A stretch of 64,000 nucleotides of DNA from assembly GCF_028867965.1 (NCBI RefSeq), contig NZ_JAPQNT010000003.1:124001-188000 (forward strand), read 5' to 3'. The stretch comes from Flavobacterium sp. SUN046 (GTDB lineage: Bacteria > Bacteroidota > Bacteroidia > Flavobacteriales > Flavobacteriaceae). Positions 1 through 8,350 of this stretch are shown here, piece by piece. A model generated the notes under the pieces. It ran no database searches. It saw only the letters and a list, made by a program, of their open reading frames with translations, and had not been told where the DNA came from. A program made the position numbers and the translations under genes. How positions within the stretch are numbered: position 1 is the stretch's first letter; every line of letters starts with the position of its first letter.

Positions 1-734
1 AAAGTCAAGATTTTGAAGCGGTTGTTGATTTGCAAAACGAACAATCGGTAAATGAGTTTCATGCCACTTTTTTGCAAGATTCACGTTCTTGGATTTTAAT
101 GCCAACCAAAGTTGACTATTATGTTTCAAATGATAATATAAATTTCACTTTAGCAGGCACTGTGCCAAACGATATTGATCCCAAAGAATCTGAGAATAAG
201 ATTAAAGATTTTAGTTTAAAATCTGATAAATCTTTAACAGCTCGTTATGTAAAAGTAATTGCCTACAATTTTGGAAAACTTCCTGAATGGCATCAAGGTG
301 CTGGTGGCGATGCGTTTATTTTTATTGATGAGATTTCATTTGAGTCAAAAATTAAAAAAGTAAAACAAATTTGTGAATATGAAATTAATTTTGGAGTTTC
401 AACTATTATTTTTTTTGAGAAAAATAAAAATAACATAGATGATTCTTCAGAAAATGTTTTGATAGAATGGGCGGAAATTTTAAAGAAGTATCCAACAATG
501 AAATTTGAAATTCGTTCGCACTGTGATTCAAATGAAAAGAATAAAGAAAATTTATCTCTACAAAGAGGACAAGTAATTTTTAATTATTTGGTTAATAATG
601 GCATTAATAAAAATAGATTAAGTATAAAAAGTAATTCAGATTCTCAATTAATATTCGATTGTAAAACTAAAGAATGTACCAAAGAGCAGCATCAACAAAA
701 CAGAAGATGTGAAATTATAATAACAGAATTATAA
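1..734 (+). CDS. GH20 hexosaminidase C-terminal part fused to OmpA-like domain (5' partial)
   Basis: The reading frame is open from base 3, so the gene starts upstream of the window; the TTG at 30 is internal. The first ~110 visible residues look like the discoidin-like C-terminal region of Bacteroidota family 20 beta-N-acetylhexosaminidases (motifs DSRSWILMP, ARYVKV, LPEWHQGAGGDAFIFIDE). The remaining ~120 residues read as an OmpA-like peptidoglycan-binding domain: an SHCDS segment, LSLQR and a final NRRCE. The Asp and Arg that contact diaminopimelate in OmpA appear to be kept, with two residues fewer between Asp and the LS motif. If the missing part holds a GH20 barrel, this would be a peptidoglycan-anchored hexosaminidase in the periplasm or outer membrane. 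The catalytic domain itself is not visible. Confidence 0.75.
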   Translation, partial: SQDFEAVVDLQNEQSVNEFHATFLQDSRSWILMPTKVDYYVSNDNINFTLAGTVPNDIDPKESENKIKDFSLKSDKSLTARYVKVIAYNFGKLPEWHQGAGGDAFIFIDEISFESKIKKVKQICEYEINFGVSTIIFFEKNKNNIDDSSENVLIEWAEILKKYPTMKFEIRSHCDSNEKNKENLSLQRGQVIFNYLVNNGINKNRLSIKSNSDSQLIFDCKTKECTKEQHQQNRRCEIIITEL

Positions 735-736
735 TT

Positions 737-780
737 AATCAGTGCAAATCTGTAAAATCCGTTTAATCTGTGGCAAAAAA
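737..780. repeat. Dispersed intergenic repeat, family A (copy 1)
   Basis: A 44-bp AT-rich segment whose reverse complement nearly matches 15306-15348 (both contain GCCACAGATTA, then GATTTT and ACAGA). Similar words are common between genes in Flavobacterium genomes. The copy covers the GTG at 770, which argues that the downstream gene starts at the ATG at 788. Confidence 0.6.
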
Positions 781-787
781 TATAAAG

Positions 788-1558
788 ATGAATCTAAAAA
801 TAGCCTTAATCCAAACCGAATTATCCTGGGAAAATCCCAATGAAAACATAGCTTTATTGCAAGAAAAAATAAATGCTATTTCGCAATATGTCGATATAAT
901 TGTTTTGCCAGAAATGTTCACATCAGGTTTTACAATGAACCCGAAAAATGTAGCTCAAACAATGCAAGGCGAAGCTGTTTCTTGGCTAAAAGAAACGGCA
1001 AAGTCTAAAGATTGCGCAATCACAGGAAGTTTAGTAATTGAAGAAAATGGCAACTATTTCAATCGACTACTTTTTGTTTTTCCAAATGGTGAGATTCAAT
1101 ATTATGATAAACGCCATTTGTTCACTTTAGCTGGTGAAGACAAAGTTTACAATGCTGGAACTAATAAATTAATTGTTGATTACAAAGGTTTCAAAATTTG
1201 TCCGCTAATATGTTACGATTTACGCTTTCCGGTTTTTTCAAGAAATGTTCAAGAATATGATGTGTTAATTTATGTTGCCAATTGGCCCAAACCACGTGTA
1301 AATGCTTGGGATATTTTGCTAAAAGCACGTGCTGTAGAAAACATGAGTTATGTAATTGGAGTCAACAGAGTAGCATTTGACGGAAATAATCATGAATATG
1401 TTGGACATTCACAAGCAGTTGATTTTCTCGGAAATTATTTGTTAGAACCACAAGAAAACGAAGCTGTTTTTTTAGTAACATTAAACAAACAGCAACTTCT
1501 TGAAACGAGAACTAAATTGAATTTCTTGAATGATCAAGATAAGTTTAATATAATCTAA
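788..1558 (+). CDS. Carbon-nitrogen hydrolase, omega-amidase (YafV/Nit2) type
   Basis: A 256-residue nitrilase-superfamily amidase. The Glu-Lys-Cys triad is visible as Glu42 (LPEMFTSGF), Lys108 (YDKRHL) and Cys142 (PLICYDLRFP). The length and these motifs fit the omega-amidase branch, which hydrolyses alpha-ketoglutaramate or alpha-ketosuccinamate released by glutamine transaminases, as part of metabolite repair or methionine salvage. A GTG at 770 is in frame but lies inside a dispersed repeat, so the ATG at 788 is taken as the start. It stands alone on this strand and is convergent with the next gene. The family call is secure; the exact substrate is inferred. Confidence 0.85.
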   Translation: MNLKIALIQTELSWENPNENIALLQEKINAISQYVDIIVLPEMFTSGFTMNPKNVAQTMQGEAVSWLKETAKSKDCAITGSLVIEENGNYFNRLLFVFPNGEIQYYDKRHLFTLAGEDKVYNAGTNKLIVDYKGFKICPLICYDLRFPVFSRNVQEYDVLIYVANWPKPRVNAWDILLKARAVENMSYVIGVNRVAFDGNNHEYVGHSQAVDFLGNYLLEPQENEAVFLVTLNKQQLLETRTKLNFLNDQDKFNII

Positions 1559-1562
1559 TTTT

Positions 1563-3164
1563 TTACTCTGCACTTGCATCAAATGGCTGCTCGACATCCC
1601 AATTGGCGCGAACATCAATTTCTTTCGGAAAATAAATCACTTCTTCGCTTTGGCGTTGCTCTAAGAAATTGCCTGGCGTCCACATTTTATCATTATTATC
1701 GTCATAAATTAGTCGCAAAGTATATTTTTTAGGTTCTATTAAATCGAATGTTATGTTCAAACTTTTATCAGAATATCCAGTTGCTAAAACGTCGCCTTTG
1801 TCATTAGTGAGTTGCACAATTACAGGAAAACGCTTGACATGTTCTAAAGTGACTCTCAAATTTCCATATTCTGAATAATTGTTGGTCGAAAATTGATACA
1901 ACAAGGTGTCGTTTACTTTTTCATTGTAATTGGTTACAGCTCCGGGCAAAAATTTCAAAACATACTTTTCTAAAGGTTCTTTTTTGAAATCTAAAACCAA
2001 TTTTTGATTAAAAGCGTCATATCTAGTTATGAATTTTACTTCTGCCGAATCTTTATTGATTAATTTTATTTTAGAATTATCCCATTTTGTTAATGCTACA
2101 TTTGAATTTAATGCAATTGTATCTCTAAAATTTAATGTACCAACGCCGTCACAAGTAAAAGAAACAGAATCTTTTTTCTGCTCTTTAATTTTAAGCGAAA
2201 ACATCTTTTTGAATTTGTTTTTAGAAACATCTATGCTTAAAGAATCGCCTTTTATTGCTTGAAAGTACACTTGTAACGAGTCTTTTTTAGGCAATTTCGA
2301 AACTACAAATGGAATTTCTTCAGCACCTTTTTTTATTGCAATTTTTACATCTTTCGGATTTCCTTGATAACCCATTGTAAATCGATTTCCAGAAGCTTGT
2401 GACACATTTAATGCTTTAAACGGCTGTTCTTCTTTAAATAATTCCAATTCATACAAAGTGTCATTCGGAATAGTAACAAAGTCTTTTTGAAATCCTATTT
2501 TGTCTGTTTTAGGATCATATTTATTGTTGCCGTTGGCATCTTTTAAAGCAATTAATCGGTATTTTCCTTGTTTCAAATTTTCAAATTTTACCAATTTCAA
2601 ACTGTCTAAAGTATTGGTGACATATCGTGGTACTTCTTTAAAAATAATCGAGTCATTGTATTTTTCATTCACTTCATACAACATCAAGGAAACATAATTA
2701 TCGACTTTTCTTTCTAAAGCATCTTTTACTTTTCCGCCAAGAACCAACGAATCAATGTAACTTCCTGTAGAAAAGACATATTTGAATTGCTGGTACGGAT
2801 TGCCTTCATTGTTATCTTGAATGCTTTTTCCGAAATTGAAACTATAAGTTGTGTTGGGCAATAAAGTATCTTTGATTCTAATGGTTATGAATTTACTAGC
2901 CGTGTAAGGTAAAATTTCAGGCTGACTTTTCATTGGAGGCGAAATAATTAGCTGTTTGTTGATGTCTTTTAACTTAACATATTCATCAAAACTGATTTTA
3001 ATTTCTTTGCCATTAAAGCCTGTAGCAAAATTTTTGGGCACGCTACCAATAATTTTTGGAGCAATAGTATCTTTTAAACCGCCAGTAATAGTGCCTCTTT
3101 TAGCACAACTAACAATTGCAATTGCTAAAAATAGAAAGATATATTTTAAAAAACCTTTTTGCAT
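1563..3164 (-). CDS. Ig-like domain lipoprotein
   Basis: A 533-residue predicted lipoprotein. The signal peptide ends in a lipobox (AIVSC, mature Cys near residue 20). Residues ~30-130 form a bacterial Ig-like (Big_5/SbsA-type) domain with the typical APKIIGSVPKN...IKISFDEYVKL pattern. The rest is beta-rich, with repeated carboxypeptidase-regulatory-like segments (KYRLIALKDANGNNKYD, KKYTLRLIYDDNNDKMW). Flavobacterial genomes usually carry one such protein, with no assigned function. The start is the ATG at 3164; an in-frame TTG one codon upstream is ignored. It probably faces the periplasm or cell surface. Confidence 0.8.
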   Translation of the reverse strand: MQKGFLKYIFLFLAIAIVSCAKRGTITGGLKDTIAPKIIGSVPKNFATGFNGKEIKISFDEYVKLKDINKQLIISPPMKSQPEILPYTASKFITIRIKDTLLPNTTYSFNFGKSIQDNNEGNPYQQFKYVFSTGSYIDSLVLGGKVKDALERKVDNYVSLMLYEVNEKYNDSIIFKEVPRYVTNTLDSLKLVKFENLKQGKYRLIALKDANGNNKYDPKTDKIGFQKDFVTIPNDTLYELELFKEEQPFKALNVSQASGNRFTMGYQGNPKDVKIAIKKGAEEIPFVVSKLPKKDSLQVYFQAIKGDSLSIDVSKNKFKKMFSLKIKEQKKDSVSFTCDGVGTLNFRDTIALNSNVALTKWDNSKIKLINKDSAEVKFITRYDAFNQKLVLDFKKEPLEKYVLKFLPGAVTNYNEKVNDTLLYQFSTNNYSEYGNLRVTLEHVKRFPVIVQLTNDKGDVLATGYSDKSLNITFDLIEPKKYTLRLIYDDNNDKMWTPGNFLEQRQSEEVIYFPKEIDVRANWDVEQPFDASAE

Positions 3165-3245
3165 CAATTAATTATTTTCTTAAGGCAAAATAACAATTAT
3201 ATTTAGAGGAAACGAAATGTTTTTATTTATTATTAACTAAAATCA

Positions 3246-3926
3246 TTATTGTGTCATTGCCATACAAACAATACTCAACTTTGCGCCAGGAATTTTGAGC
3301 AATTCTCGACCACAAGATTCAAGTGTGGAGCCAGTTGTAATGATGTCATCAATTAAAATAAAATGTTTGTTGTGAAAATTTTCATCATTAGTTATCCCAA
3401 AAATACTTTCAACAGTTTCACTTCTTCCTAATAGAGTTTTTTTAGTTTGTGTTTTAGAATACACATTTCGTACTAAAAGTGATTCGTTGTAAGGAACATT
3501 GAGGTTTGTAGCTAAAGTTTTGCCAAAGGTTGTAACTTGGTTGTAACCTCTATTTTTTAAACGTTTTTTGTGTAACGGAACCGGAATTATATAATCGGCA
3601 TTCTGAAGTTGTGCAATTGATTTTAAATCCTCAGAATACCAATCGCCAATGACGCTACCAATTTCTTGATGACCTTTGTACTTCAATTTGTGCATCATTT
3701 CTTGAACAATTCCTTTTTTGTGAAAATAGAACAATGATGTTGCAAATTCAATAGGAATTCGTCCATAAAATTTGACAAAAGCTTCGTTATTTAGTATCTT
3801 GTGATGATTTGTAAGCGGAATTTCATGTCTGCAACTTGTACATATTACAATTTCATTTTCCAATAAAAATGAATTACAACCTGCGCAGGCTTTAGGAAAA
3901 AATAGGTTTATTAGGTTCGAAATCAT
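3246..3926 (-). CDS. comF: ComF family phosphoribosyltransferase-like protein
   Basis: A 226-residue ComF-family protein. The N-terminus carries a four-cysteine zinc motif (Cys14, Cys17, Cys29, Cys32). The C-terminus carries the PRPP-binding loop of type I phosphoribosyltransferases (FILIDDIITTGST). ComF proteins act in natural transformation, in the cytoplasm with the ComFA helicase in Firmicutes and as a stand-alone factor elsewhere. No other competence gene is adjacent. It is transcribed divergently from glyS. Confidence 0.9.
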   Translation of the reverse strand: MISNLINLFFPKACAGCNSFLLENEIVICTSCRHEIPLTNHHKILNNEAFVKFYGRIPIEFATSLFYFHKKGIVQEMMHKLKYKGHQEIGSVIGDWYSEDLKSIAQLQNADYIIPVPLHKKRLKNRGYNQVTTFGKTLATNLNVPYNESLLVRNVYSKTQTKKTLLGRSETVESIFGITNDENFHNKHFILIDDIITTGSTLESCGRELLKIPGAKLSIVCMAMTQ

Positions 3927-4008
3927 AACTATAACGCATATTATTTGCTAAAAATATAAAAATCTACGAATCAACAACAATTTATATCATATTTTAATTT
4001 CACTTTTA

Positions 4009-4016
4009 TATTTTTG
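4009..4016 (+). promoter_or_regulatory. Promoter -7 element of glyS
   Basis: TATTTTTG matches the Bacteroidota -7 consensus TAnnTTTG and lies 7 bp before the ATG at 4024. Transcription would therefore start at or within a few bases of the start codon, giving a nearly leaderless mRNA. Confidence 0.5.
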
Positions 4017-4023
4017 CACCACT

Positions 4024-5568
4024 ATGGCAAAACAAGAAGATTTATTTAAGAATGTAGTTTCGCATGCAAAAGAGTACGGATTTATTTTTCCGTCAAGCGA
4101 AATATACGATGGTTTGAGTGCAGTTTATGATTATGCACAAAACGGAGTTGAATTAAAGAAAAACATCCGCGAATATTGGTGGAAAGCAATGGTGCAAATG
4201 CACGAAAACATTGTTGGGCTTGACGCAGCGATTTTGATGCATCCAACCACTTGGAAAGCTTCAGGTCACGTCGACGCTTTCAATGATCCATTAATTGATA
4301 ACAAAGATTCCAAAAAAAGATATAGAGCCGACGTTTTAATTGAGGATTATGCCGAAAAATTAAACCTGAAAGCCAAAAAAGAAATCGAAAAAGCGAAAGT
4401 GCGTTTTGGAGACGCCTTCAACGAGCAAGAATTCATCACAACCAATACAAGAGTTGTTGAATATTTGGCTAAAGAAAGAGAAATTCTGGAACGAATGGGA
4501 AAATCTTTAGGAAACGGCGATTTAGAAGACGTAAAAGCATTAATCGAAGAATTAGAAATTGCCGATCCTGAAACTGGTTCTAGAAATTGGACCGAAGTGC
4601 GTCAGTTTAACTTAATGTTCGGAACAAAATTGGGTGCTTCTGCCGAAAGTGCTATGGATTTGTATTTACGTCCAGAAACTGCTCAAGGTATTTTCGTAAA
4701 TTTCTTGAATGTCCAAAAAACTGGTCGAATGAAAATTCCGTTTGGAATTGCGCAAACCGGTAAAGCCTTTAGAAATGAGATTGTTGCAAGACAATTTATC
4801 TTCCGTATGCGTGAATTTGAACAAATGGAAATGCAGTTTTTTGTAAAACCAGGAGAAGAAATGAGATGGTACGAATACTGGAAAGAAAACCGTTTAAAAT
4901 GGCATTTATCTTTAGGATTAGGAAAAGAAAATTACCGTTTTCACGACCACGAAAAATTGGCTCATTATGCTAATGCAGCTGCCGATATTGAATTTAATTT
5001 CCCATTTGGATTTAAAGAATTAGAAGGAATTCACTCAAGAACAGACTTCGATTTGAAAGCTCACGAACAATATTCTGGTAAAAAATTACAGTATTTTGAT
5101 ACCGAAACCAATTCAAACTATGTTCCTTATGTAGTGGAAACATCAGTTGGATTGGATAGAATGTTTTTGTCAGTTTTTGCAACATCATTACAAGAGGAAA
5201 CTTTAGAAGACGGTTCAACTCGTACTGTTTTGCGTTTGCCAAGCGTTTTAGCACCAACTAAAGCAGCAGTTTTACCATTAGTAAAAAAAGATGGCTTACC
5301 AGAAGTGGCTCAAAGCATAATTGAAGACTTAAAATGGGATTTTAACGTAGCTTACGACGAAAAAGATGCTGTTGGAAGACGTTACAGAAGACAAGATGCA
5401 CTAGGAACGCCATTTTGTATTACGGTTGATCATCAAACATTAGAAGATAAAACGGTTACTATTCGTCACAGAGATTCTATGAAACAAGATAGAGTTGCTA
5501 TTTCTGAATTAAGAGGAATTATCAACGATGAAGTTTCTATGAGAAATTGGTTGATGCGAACGGTTTAA
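4024..5568 (+). CDS. glyS: Glycine--tRNA ligase (dimeric type)
   Basis: A 514-residue class II glycyl-tRNA synthetase of the single-chain dimeric type, which charges tRNA-Gly with glycine. Class II signatures are present, including RPETAQGIFVNF (motif 2 region), FRNEIVARQFIFRMREFEQME and VETSVGLDRMFLSV (motif 3). The C-terminus holds the anticodon-binding domain (APTKAAVLPLVKK onward). The N-terminal insertion between motifs 1 and 2 is of normal size. It is a monocistronic gene ended by a strong terminator. Confidence 0.97.
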   Translation: MAKQEDLFKNVVSHAKEYGFIFPSSEIYDGLSAVYDYAQNGVELKKNIREYWWKAMVQMHENIVGLDAAILMHPTTWKASGHVDAFNDPLIDNKDSKKRYRADVLIEDYAEKLNLKAKKEIEKAKVRFGDAFNEQEFITTNTRVVEYLAKEREILERMGKSLGNGDLEDVKALIEELEIADPETGSRNWTEVRQFNLMFGTKLGASAESAMDLYLRPETAQGIFVNFLNVQKTGRMKIPFGIAQTGKAFRNEIVARQFIFRMREFEQMEMQFFVKPGEEMRWYEYWKENRLKWHLSLGLGKENYRFHDHEKLAHYANAAADIEFNFPFGFKELEGIHSRTDFDLKAHEQYSGKKLQYFDTETNSNYVPYVVETSVGLDRMFLSVFATSLQEETLEDGSTRTVLRLPSVLAPTKAAVLPLVKKDGLPEVAQSIIEDLKWDFNVAYDEKDAVGRRYRRQDALGTPFCITVDHQTLEDKTVTIRHRDSMKQDRVAISELRGIINDEVSMRNWLMRTV

Positions 5569-5587
5569 TTCTTTTATAGACATAAAA

Positions 5588-5622
5588 AAAGCCCGATTTC
5601 AATTGAAATCGGGCTTTTTTTT
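5588..5622. terminator. Rho-independent terminator, shared by convergent genes
   Basis: A perfect GC-containing stem (GCCCGATTTC/GAAATCGGGC, 5591-5614) flanked by A- and T-tracts. It can work in both directions, for glyS and for the minus-strand gene ending at 5636. Confidence 0.9.
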
Positions 5623-5635
5623 AGTTTAGTATTTT

Positions 5636-6202
5636 TTAAAACCTATAACCAACAGTAATACCGAATTTTCCTGTAATTCTAGAATAATCGGTGTCGGGAA
5701 CATTTGATGAAATAGACAGATTTCTGCCAATACCAGCACTAATTTCAAACATTACATTACGTTTGGTGTACCATTTTCCACCCAAACCAATTCCTAAAGC
5801 AAAAGCACTTACCTTTTCTTCATAATCCTTTCGTGTTGAGTAACCCAGTGTTGGATCGTAAGTGTAATAAGTAGTATTACGATTTACTTTTTGATACAAT
5901 GAAAATCCTTCCATAAAAAATCCTGAAACTGGTTTTCCGCCAAAGTAGAATCTGTAATAAGGTGATATTGCAAAAGCGGTGTTAATATCGCCTTCTTTAT
6001 CTAATAAAAAAGTAACCGATGAACCAACACTTGACTCTTCGTTAATAGCTCTTTCATAAGTTGCATCAAATGCACCTAATATTAAATACAAGGCATTGAC
6101 TTTGATTTCATTCTTTTTAAAATCTTGAATCTCTTTTTTTTCATTTTGACTAAATCCATTTAAGCAAACGGTCAATAGTAAAGCAATAGCGATTTTTTTC
6201 AT
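5636..6202 (-). CDS. DUF3575-like outer membrane beta-barrel protein, paralog 1
   Basis: A 188-residue protein with a cleaved signal peptide (LLLTVCLNGFSQ) and alternating aromatic/hydrophobic strands ending in GITVGYRF. A C-terminal Phe is typical of outer membrane beta-barrels. The core (NALYLILGAFDATYER, YYRFYFGGKPVSGFFMEGF, LGIGLGGKWY) matches the DUF3575 group. It is the last of three tandem paralogs and is most similar to its immediate upstream neighbour, so it arose by recent local duplication. No specific function is known. Confidence 0.75.
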   Translation of the reverse strand: MKKIAIALLLTVCLNGFSQNEKKEIQDFKKNEIKVNALYLILGAFDATYERAINEESSVGSSVTFLLDKEGDINTAFAISPYYRFYFGGKPVSGFFMEGFSLYQKVNRNTTYYTYDPTLGYSTRKDYEEKVSAFALGIGLGGKWYTKRNVMFEISAGIGRNLSISSNVPDTDYSRITGKFGITVGYRF

Positions 6203-6226
6203 TTTTTATGTTTTAAATTTAGTTAA

Positions 6227-6790
6227 TTAAAATCTGTAACCTGCCGAAATTCCGATTCTTGCGTTATATCGTGTATAGTTTCTAAAATATTGAACGTTGG
6301 ATTCTATTGAGACATTTCTGCCAAATCCACCATTTATTTCAAATACTATATTTTTACTGGTGTACCATTTACCACCAAGTCCAATACCAAGTCCATAAAT
6401 GGTAACTTTTTCTTTGTACAAATTGGTTTCTCCAGATTCAGGACTATAATAATAATGTTCGTTTTTATCTTTCAATTTCTCATAAACAGCAAATCCTTCC
6501 ATAAATAATCCAGAAACTGGCTTCTTGCCAAAATAAAACCTGTAATGTGGAGTAAATGCAATTGCATTTTTAATGTCATTTTGGTTATCAATACTAAAAC
6601 CAATTGATGTACCTATGGCAGAGGATTCATTTAAACTTCTTTCATAAGTTGATTCAAATGCACCAAAAACTAAATATAATGCATTGATTTTTACTTCATT
6701 TTGTTTAAAAGTTTGAGACTCTTTTTTTTCATTTTGACTAAATCCATTGAAACAAAACGTCAGTAGCAAAGCAATAGTAATTTTTTTCAT
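6227..6790 (-). CDS. DUF3575-like outer membrane beta-barrel protein, paralog 2
   Basis: A 187-residue paralog of the gene at 5636-6202. The signal peptides are almost identical (MKKI.IALLLT.C.NGFSQNEKKE) and the same blocks occur along the barrel (NALYLVFGAFESTYER, HYRFYFGKKPVSGLFMEGF, GIGLGGKWY). It ends in GISAGYRF. The spacing of 24 bp to the next gene and 12 bp to the previous one suggests a single transcript. The main differences lie in the loop regions, as expected for surface-exposed loops of paralogous porin-like proteins. Confidence 0.75.
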   Translation of the reverse strand: MKKITIALLLTFCFNGFSQNEKKESQTFKQNEVKINALYLVFGAFESTYERSLNESSAIGTSIGFSIDNQNDIKNAIAFTPHYRFYFGKKPVSGLFMEGFAVYEKLKDKNEHYYYSPESGETNLYKEKVTIYGLGIGLGGKWYTSKNIVFEINGGFGRNVSIESNVQYFRNYTRYNARIGISAGYRF

Positions 6791-6802
6791 TTTTTAGGTT
6801 TA

Positions 6803-7360
6803 TTAAAATCGATAGCCCACAGTTAATCCACCACGACCAACAAAAGTGTGACCAAAATAATCATTTTTCTCTGAATTCAGTAAATTACGACCAATGCCGC
6901 CATTAACTTCCAAAATAACGCCTCTTTTTGAAATCCATTTTGCACCTACACCAAACCCCAATGCAAAATCGATATAACTATCGCCTTTATAAAACATATA
7001 AGTAGTAGCACCGGTAGAATAATTGTAGTAAACAGCTGTTTCATCTTCGATTTTTAGAGAATTTAACATTGCAAATCCTTCTACAAATAAGCCGGCAGCA
7101 GGCTTTTTTCCAAAATAAAAACGATAAAAAGGGGTTAAACTAAATTTAGTTTCAAATGCTTTATCTATTGCAAAATTTACAGAAACACCAATACCCGATT
7201 CTTTTTCTAAAATGCGTTCGTAAGTGATTTCCGGTTGTCCAATAATCAAGAACAATGCGTTTCCCTTAAATTCATTTTGTTTAAAATCAACTGTAGCTTT
7301 CTCTTGAGAGTAAGCTAATTGGAAAAAGATAAAGCATAGTAAAACTACTGTTCTTTTCAT
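6803..7360 (-). CDS. DUF3575-like outer membrane beta-barrel protein, paralog 3
   Basis: A 185-residue, more divergent member of the three-gene set and the first in the presumed operon. It has a signal peptide (FIFFQLAYSQ), the shared FKQNEFKGNALFLIIGQPEITYER block, YRFYFGKKPAAGLFVEGFAML and a C-terminal GGLTVGYRF. It likely sits in the outer membrane. The function is unknown. Its larger distance from the other two suggests it is the older copy. Confidence 0.72.
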   Translation of the reverse strand: MKRTVVLLCFIFFQLAYSQEKATVDFKQNEFKGNALFLIIGQPEITYERILEKESGIGVSVNFAIDKAFETKFSLTPFYRFYFGKKPAAGLFVEGFAMLNSLKIEDETAVYYNYSTGATTYMFYKGDSYIDFALGFGVGAKWISKRGVILEVNGGIGRNLLNSEKNDYFGHTFVGRGGLTVGYRF

Positions 7361-7432
7361 AAGAAAATATTTATAAGCTGTTCAAAAATAAAAATTTTTC
7401 TTACATATCAATAAATTTTAACATTTGTTTCT

Positions 7433-7750
7433 TTATTCTTCTTTAGGTCTATTAATGTCACTAAGTACAAATCCTTTCACTTTTTCCCAAGTAACCAAGT
7501 TCAATGTATAGTAAATGTTATTGCCTTTGGTTTTTCCTTTAATGAGTTTTACGCGTTTTAGTTCTGAGAGGTGTTTGGATACTGTAGATTGTGCTAAAGG
7601 CAAAACTTGAATCATATCGCCGCACGAAGACGATGGTGCATCCATTAAAAACTGAATAATTTTTAATCTAGCAGGATTTCCCAATGCTTTTAATATATCT
7701 GCCATTTCGTTGATTTTAAAGGCAAATCCAAAGGTTTTTGTTATTCCCAT
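7433..7750 (-). CDS. ArsR/SmtB-family transcriptional regulator
   Basis: A 105-residue winged-helix repressor of the ArsR family. ILKALGNPARLKIIQFL, LPLAQSTVSKHLSELKRVKLIKGKTKGNNIYYTL and the SCGDM segment fit a branch whose members begin MGxTKT and carry a Cys in the first helix region. The start at 7750 keeps this MGITKT N-terminus. The word ATATCGCTATAT overlaps its start codon and recurs at 8051, so autoregulation is likely. No arsenic or metal genes are adjacent; the downstream barrel genes on the same strand, or something upstream, may be the targets. The effector is unknown. Confidence 0.85.
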   Translation of the reverse strand: MGITKTFGFAFKINEMADILKALGNPARLKIIQFLMDAPSSSCGDMIQVLPLAQSTVSKHLSELKRVKLIKGKTKGNNIYYTLNLVTWEKVKGFVLSDINRPKEE

Positions 7751-7760
7751 ATCGCTATAT
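7749..7760. promoter_or_regulatory. Candidate ArsR operator, proximal copy
   Basis: ATATCGCTATAT overlaps the start codon of the ArsR-family gene. The identical 12-mer occurs again at 8051-8062 in the same gene-free interval. Imperfect AT-rich dyads of this kind are typical targets of ArsR/SmtB repressors. Assignment to this regulator is inferred from position and recurrence. Confidence 0.4.
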
Positions 7761-8299
7761 TTAGTTGATATATTTAGTTTTGTAATTAGCTATTATTGAT
7801 CCTTGTTAATTAAAGATTTTTCAAATTTATGACTATTATTTTAATTTTTAAGCCCTAAAGAGTTTCATTCATATTGTTAATAACCATTCTTGTAGGCTAT
7901 AATTATTAAAAAAGATTCAAATTCCTTAATTTGAGGCGATTTCACTTACATATTTAATTTGCAGTTATTTATTATTTTGAAAATAAAATTTTCATGGAAA
8001 TTTATTAAATTCAATAAATACAAAGCCTAGCAATGTATTATATAGACTATATATCGCTATATTATAATATTATTTTGGTTTTAAATTATAATTTTCATCA
8101 TCTTATTAAAAGTAAGAAAAAACACATCTTTTATGGTTGTTAATCGAGTATTTATTCCTTTAAACTAAAATATGCTGATTGTTAAAAAATCGTAAACACA
8201 AATGATTCAGATGTGTAGTAAAACTTTTACTTTAGTAAAGTTTTAAAAGCGGTTTTTTTTAAAACAAATAGTCCCCAAAACTATCAATATTCTAAACCA
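7761..8299. other. Gene-free AT-rich interval with a second ATATCGCTATAT word and alternative hairpins
   Basis: No ORF of useful length was found. It contains a second copy of the putative operator (8051-8062). Near the right end are two overlapping stem-loops: a 10-bp stem with one bulged T (8220-8244) and a 9-bp stem (8240-8265). They share GTTTT and so are mutually exclusive. With the hairpins at 8300-8349 this may be a structured mRNA leader of the LytTR gene. I could not identify a convincing TAnnTTTG promoter. Confidence 0.45.
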
Positions 8300-8349
8300 G
8301 GAGTTGTGTGAACTCCCATTATTAATGCTTTACCCCAAAAAGTAAAGCA
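8300..8349 (+). promoter_or_regulatory. Two stem-loops directly before the TTG start of the LytTR gene
   Basis: GGAGTT/AACTCC forms a perfect 6-bp stem with a 5-nt loop (8300-8316). TGCTTTAC/GTAAAGCA forms a perfect 8-bp stem with an 8-nt loop (8326-8349). The second stem ends one base before the TTG at 8351. Structure so close to a weak start codon would restrain translation unless it is opened. A regulatory role is inferred. Confidence 0.45.
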
Positions 8350-8350
8350 A

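Noticed and set aside
8131..8166. Short leader peptide in the gene-free interval
   Set aside because: An 11-codon ATG-to-TAA frame exists, but it has no regulatory codon run and lies far from the start of the next gene.
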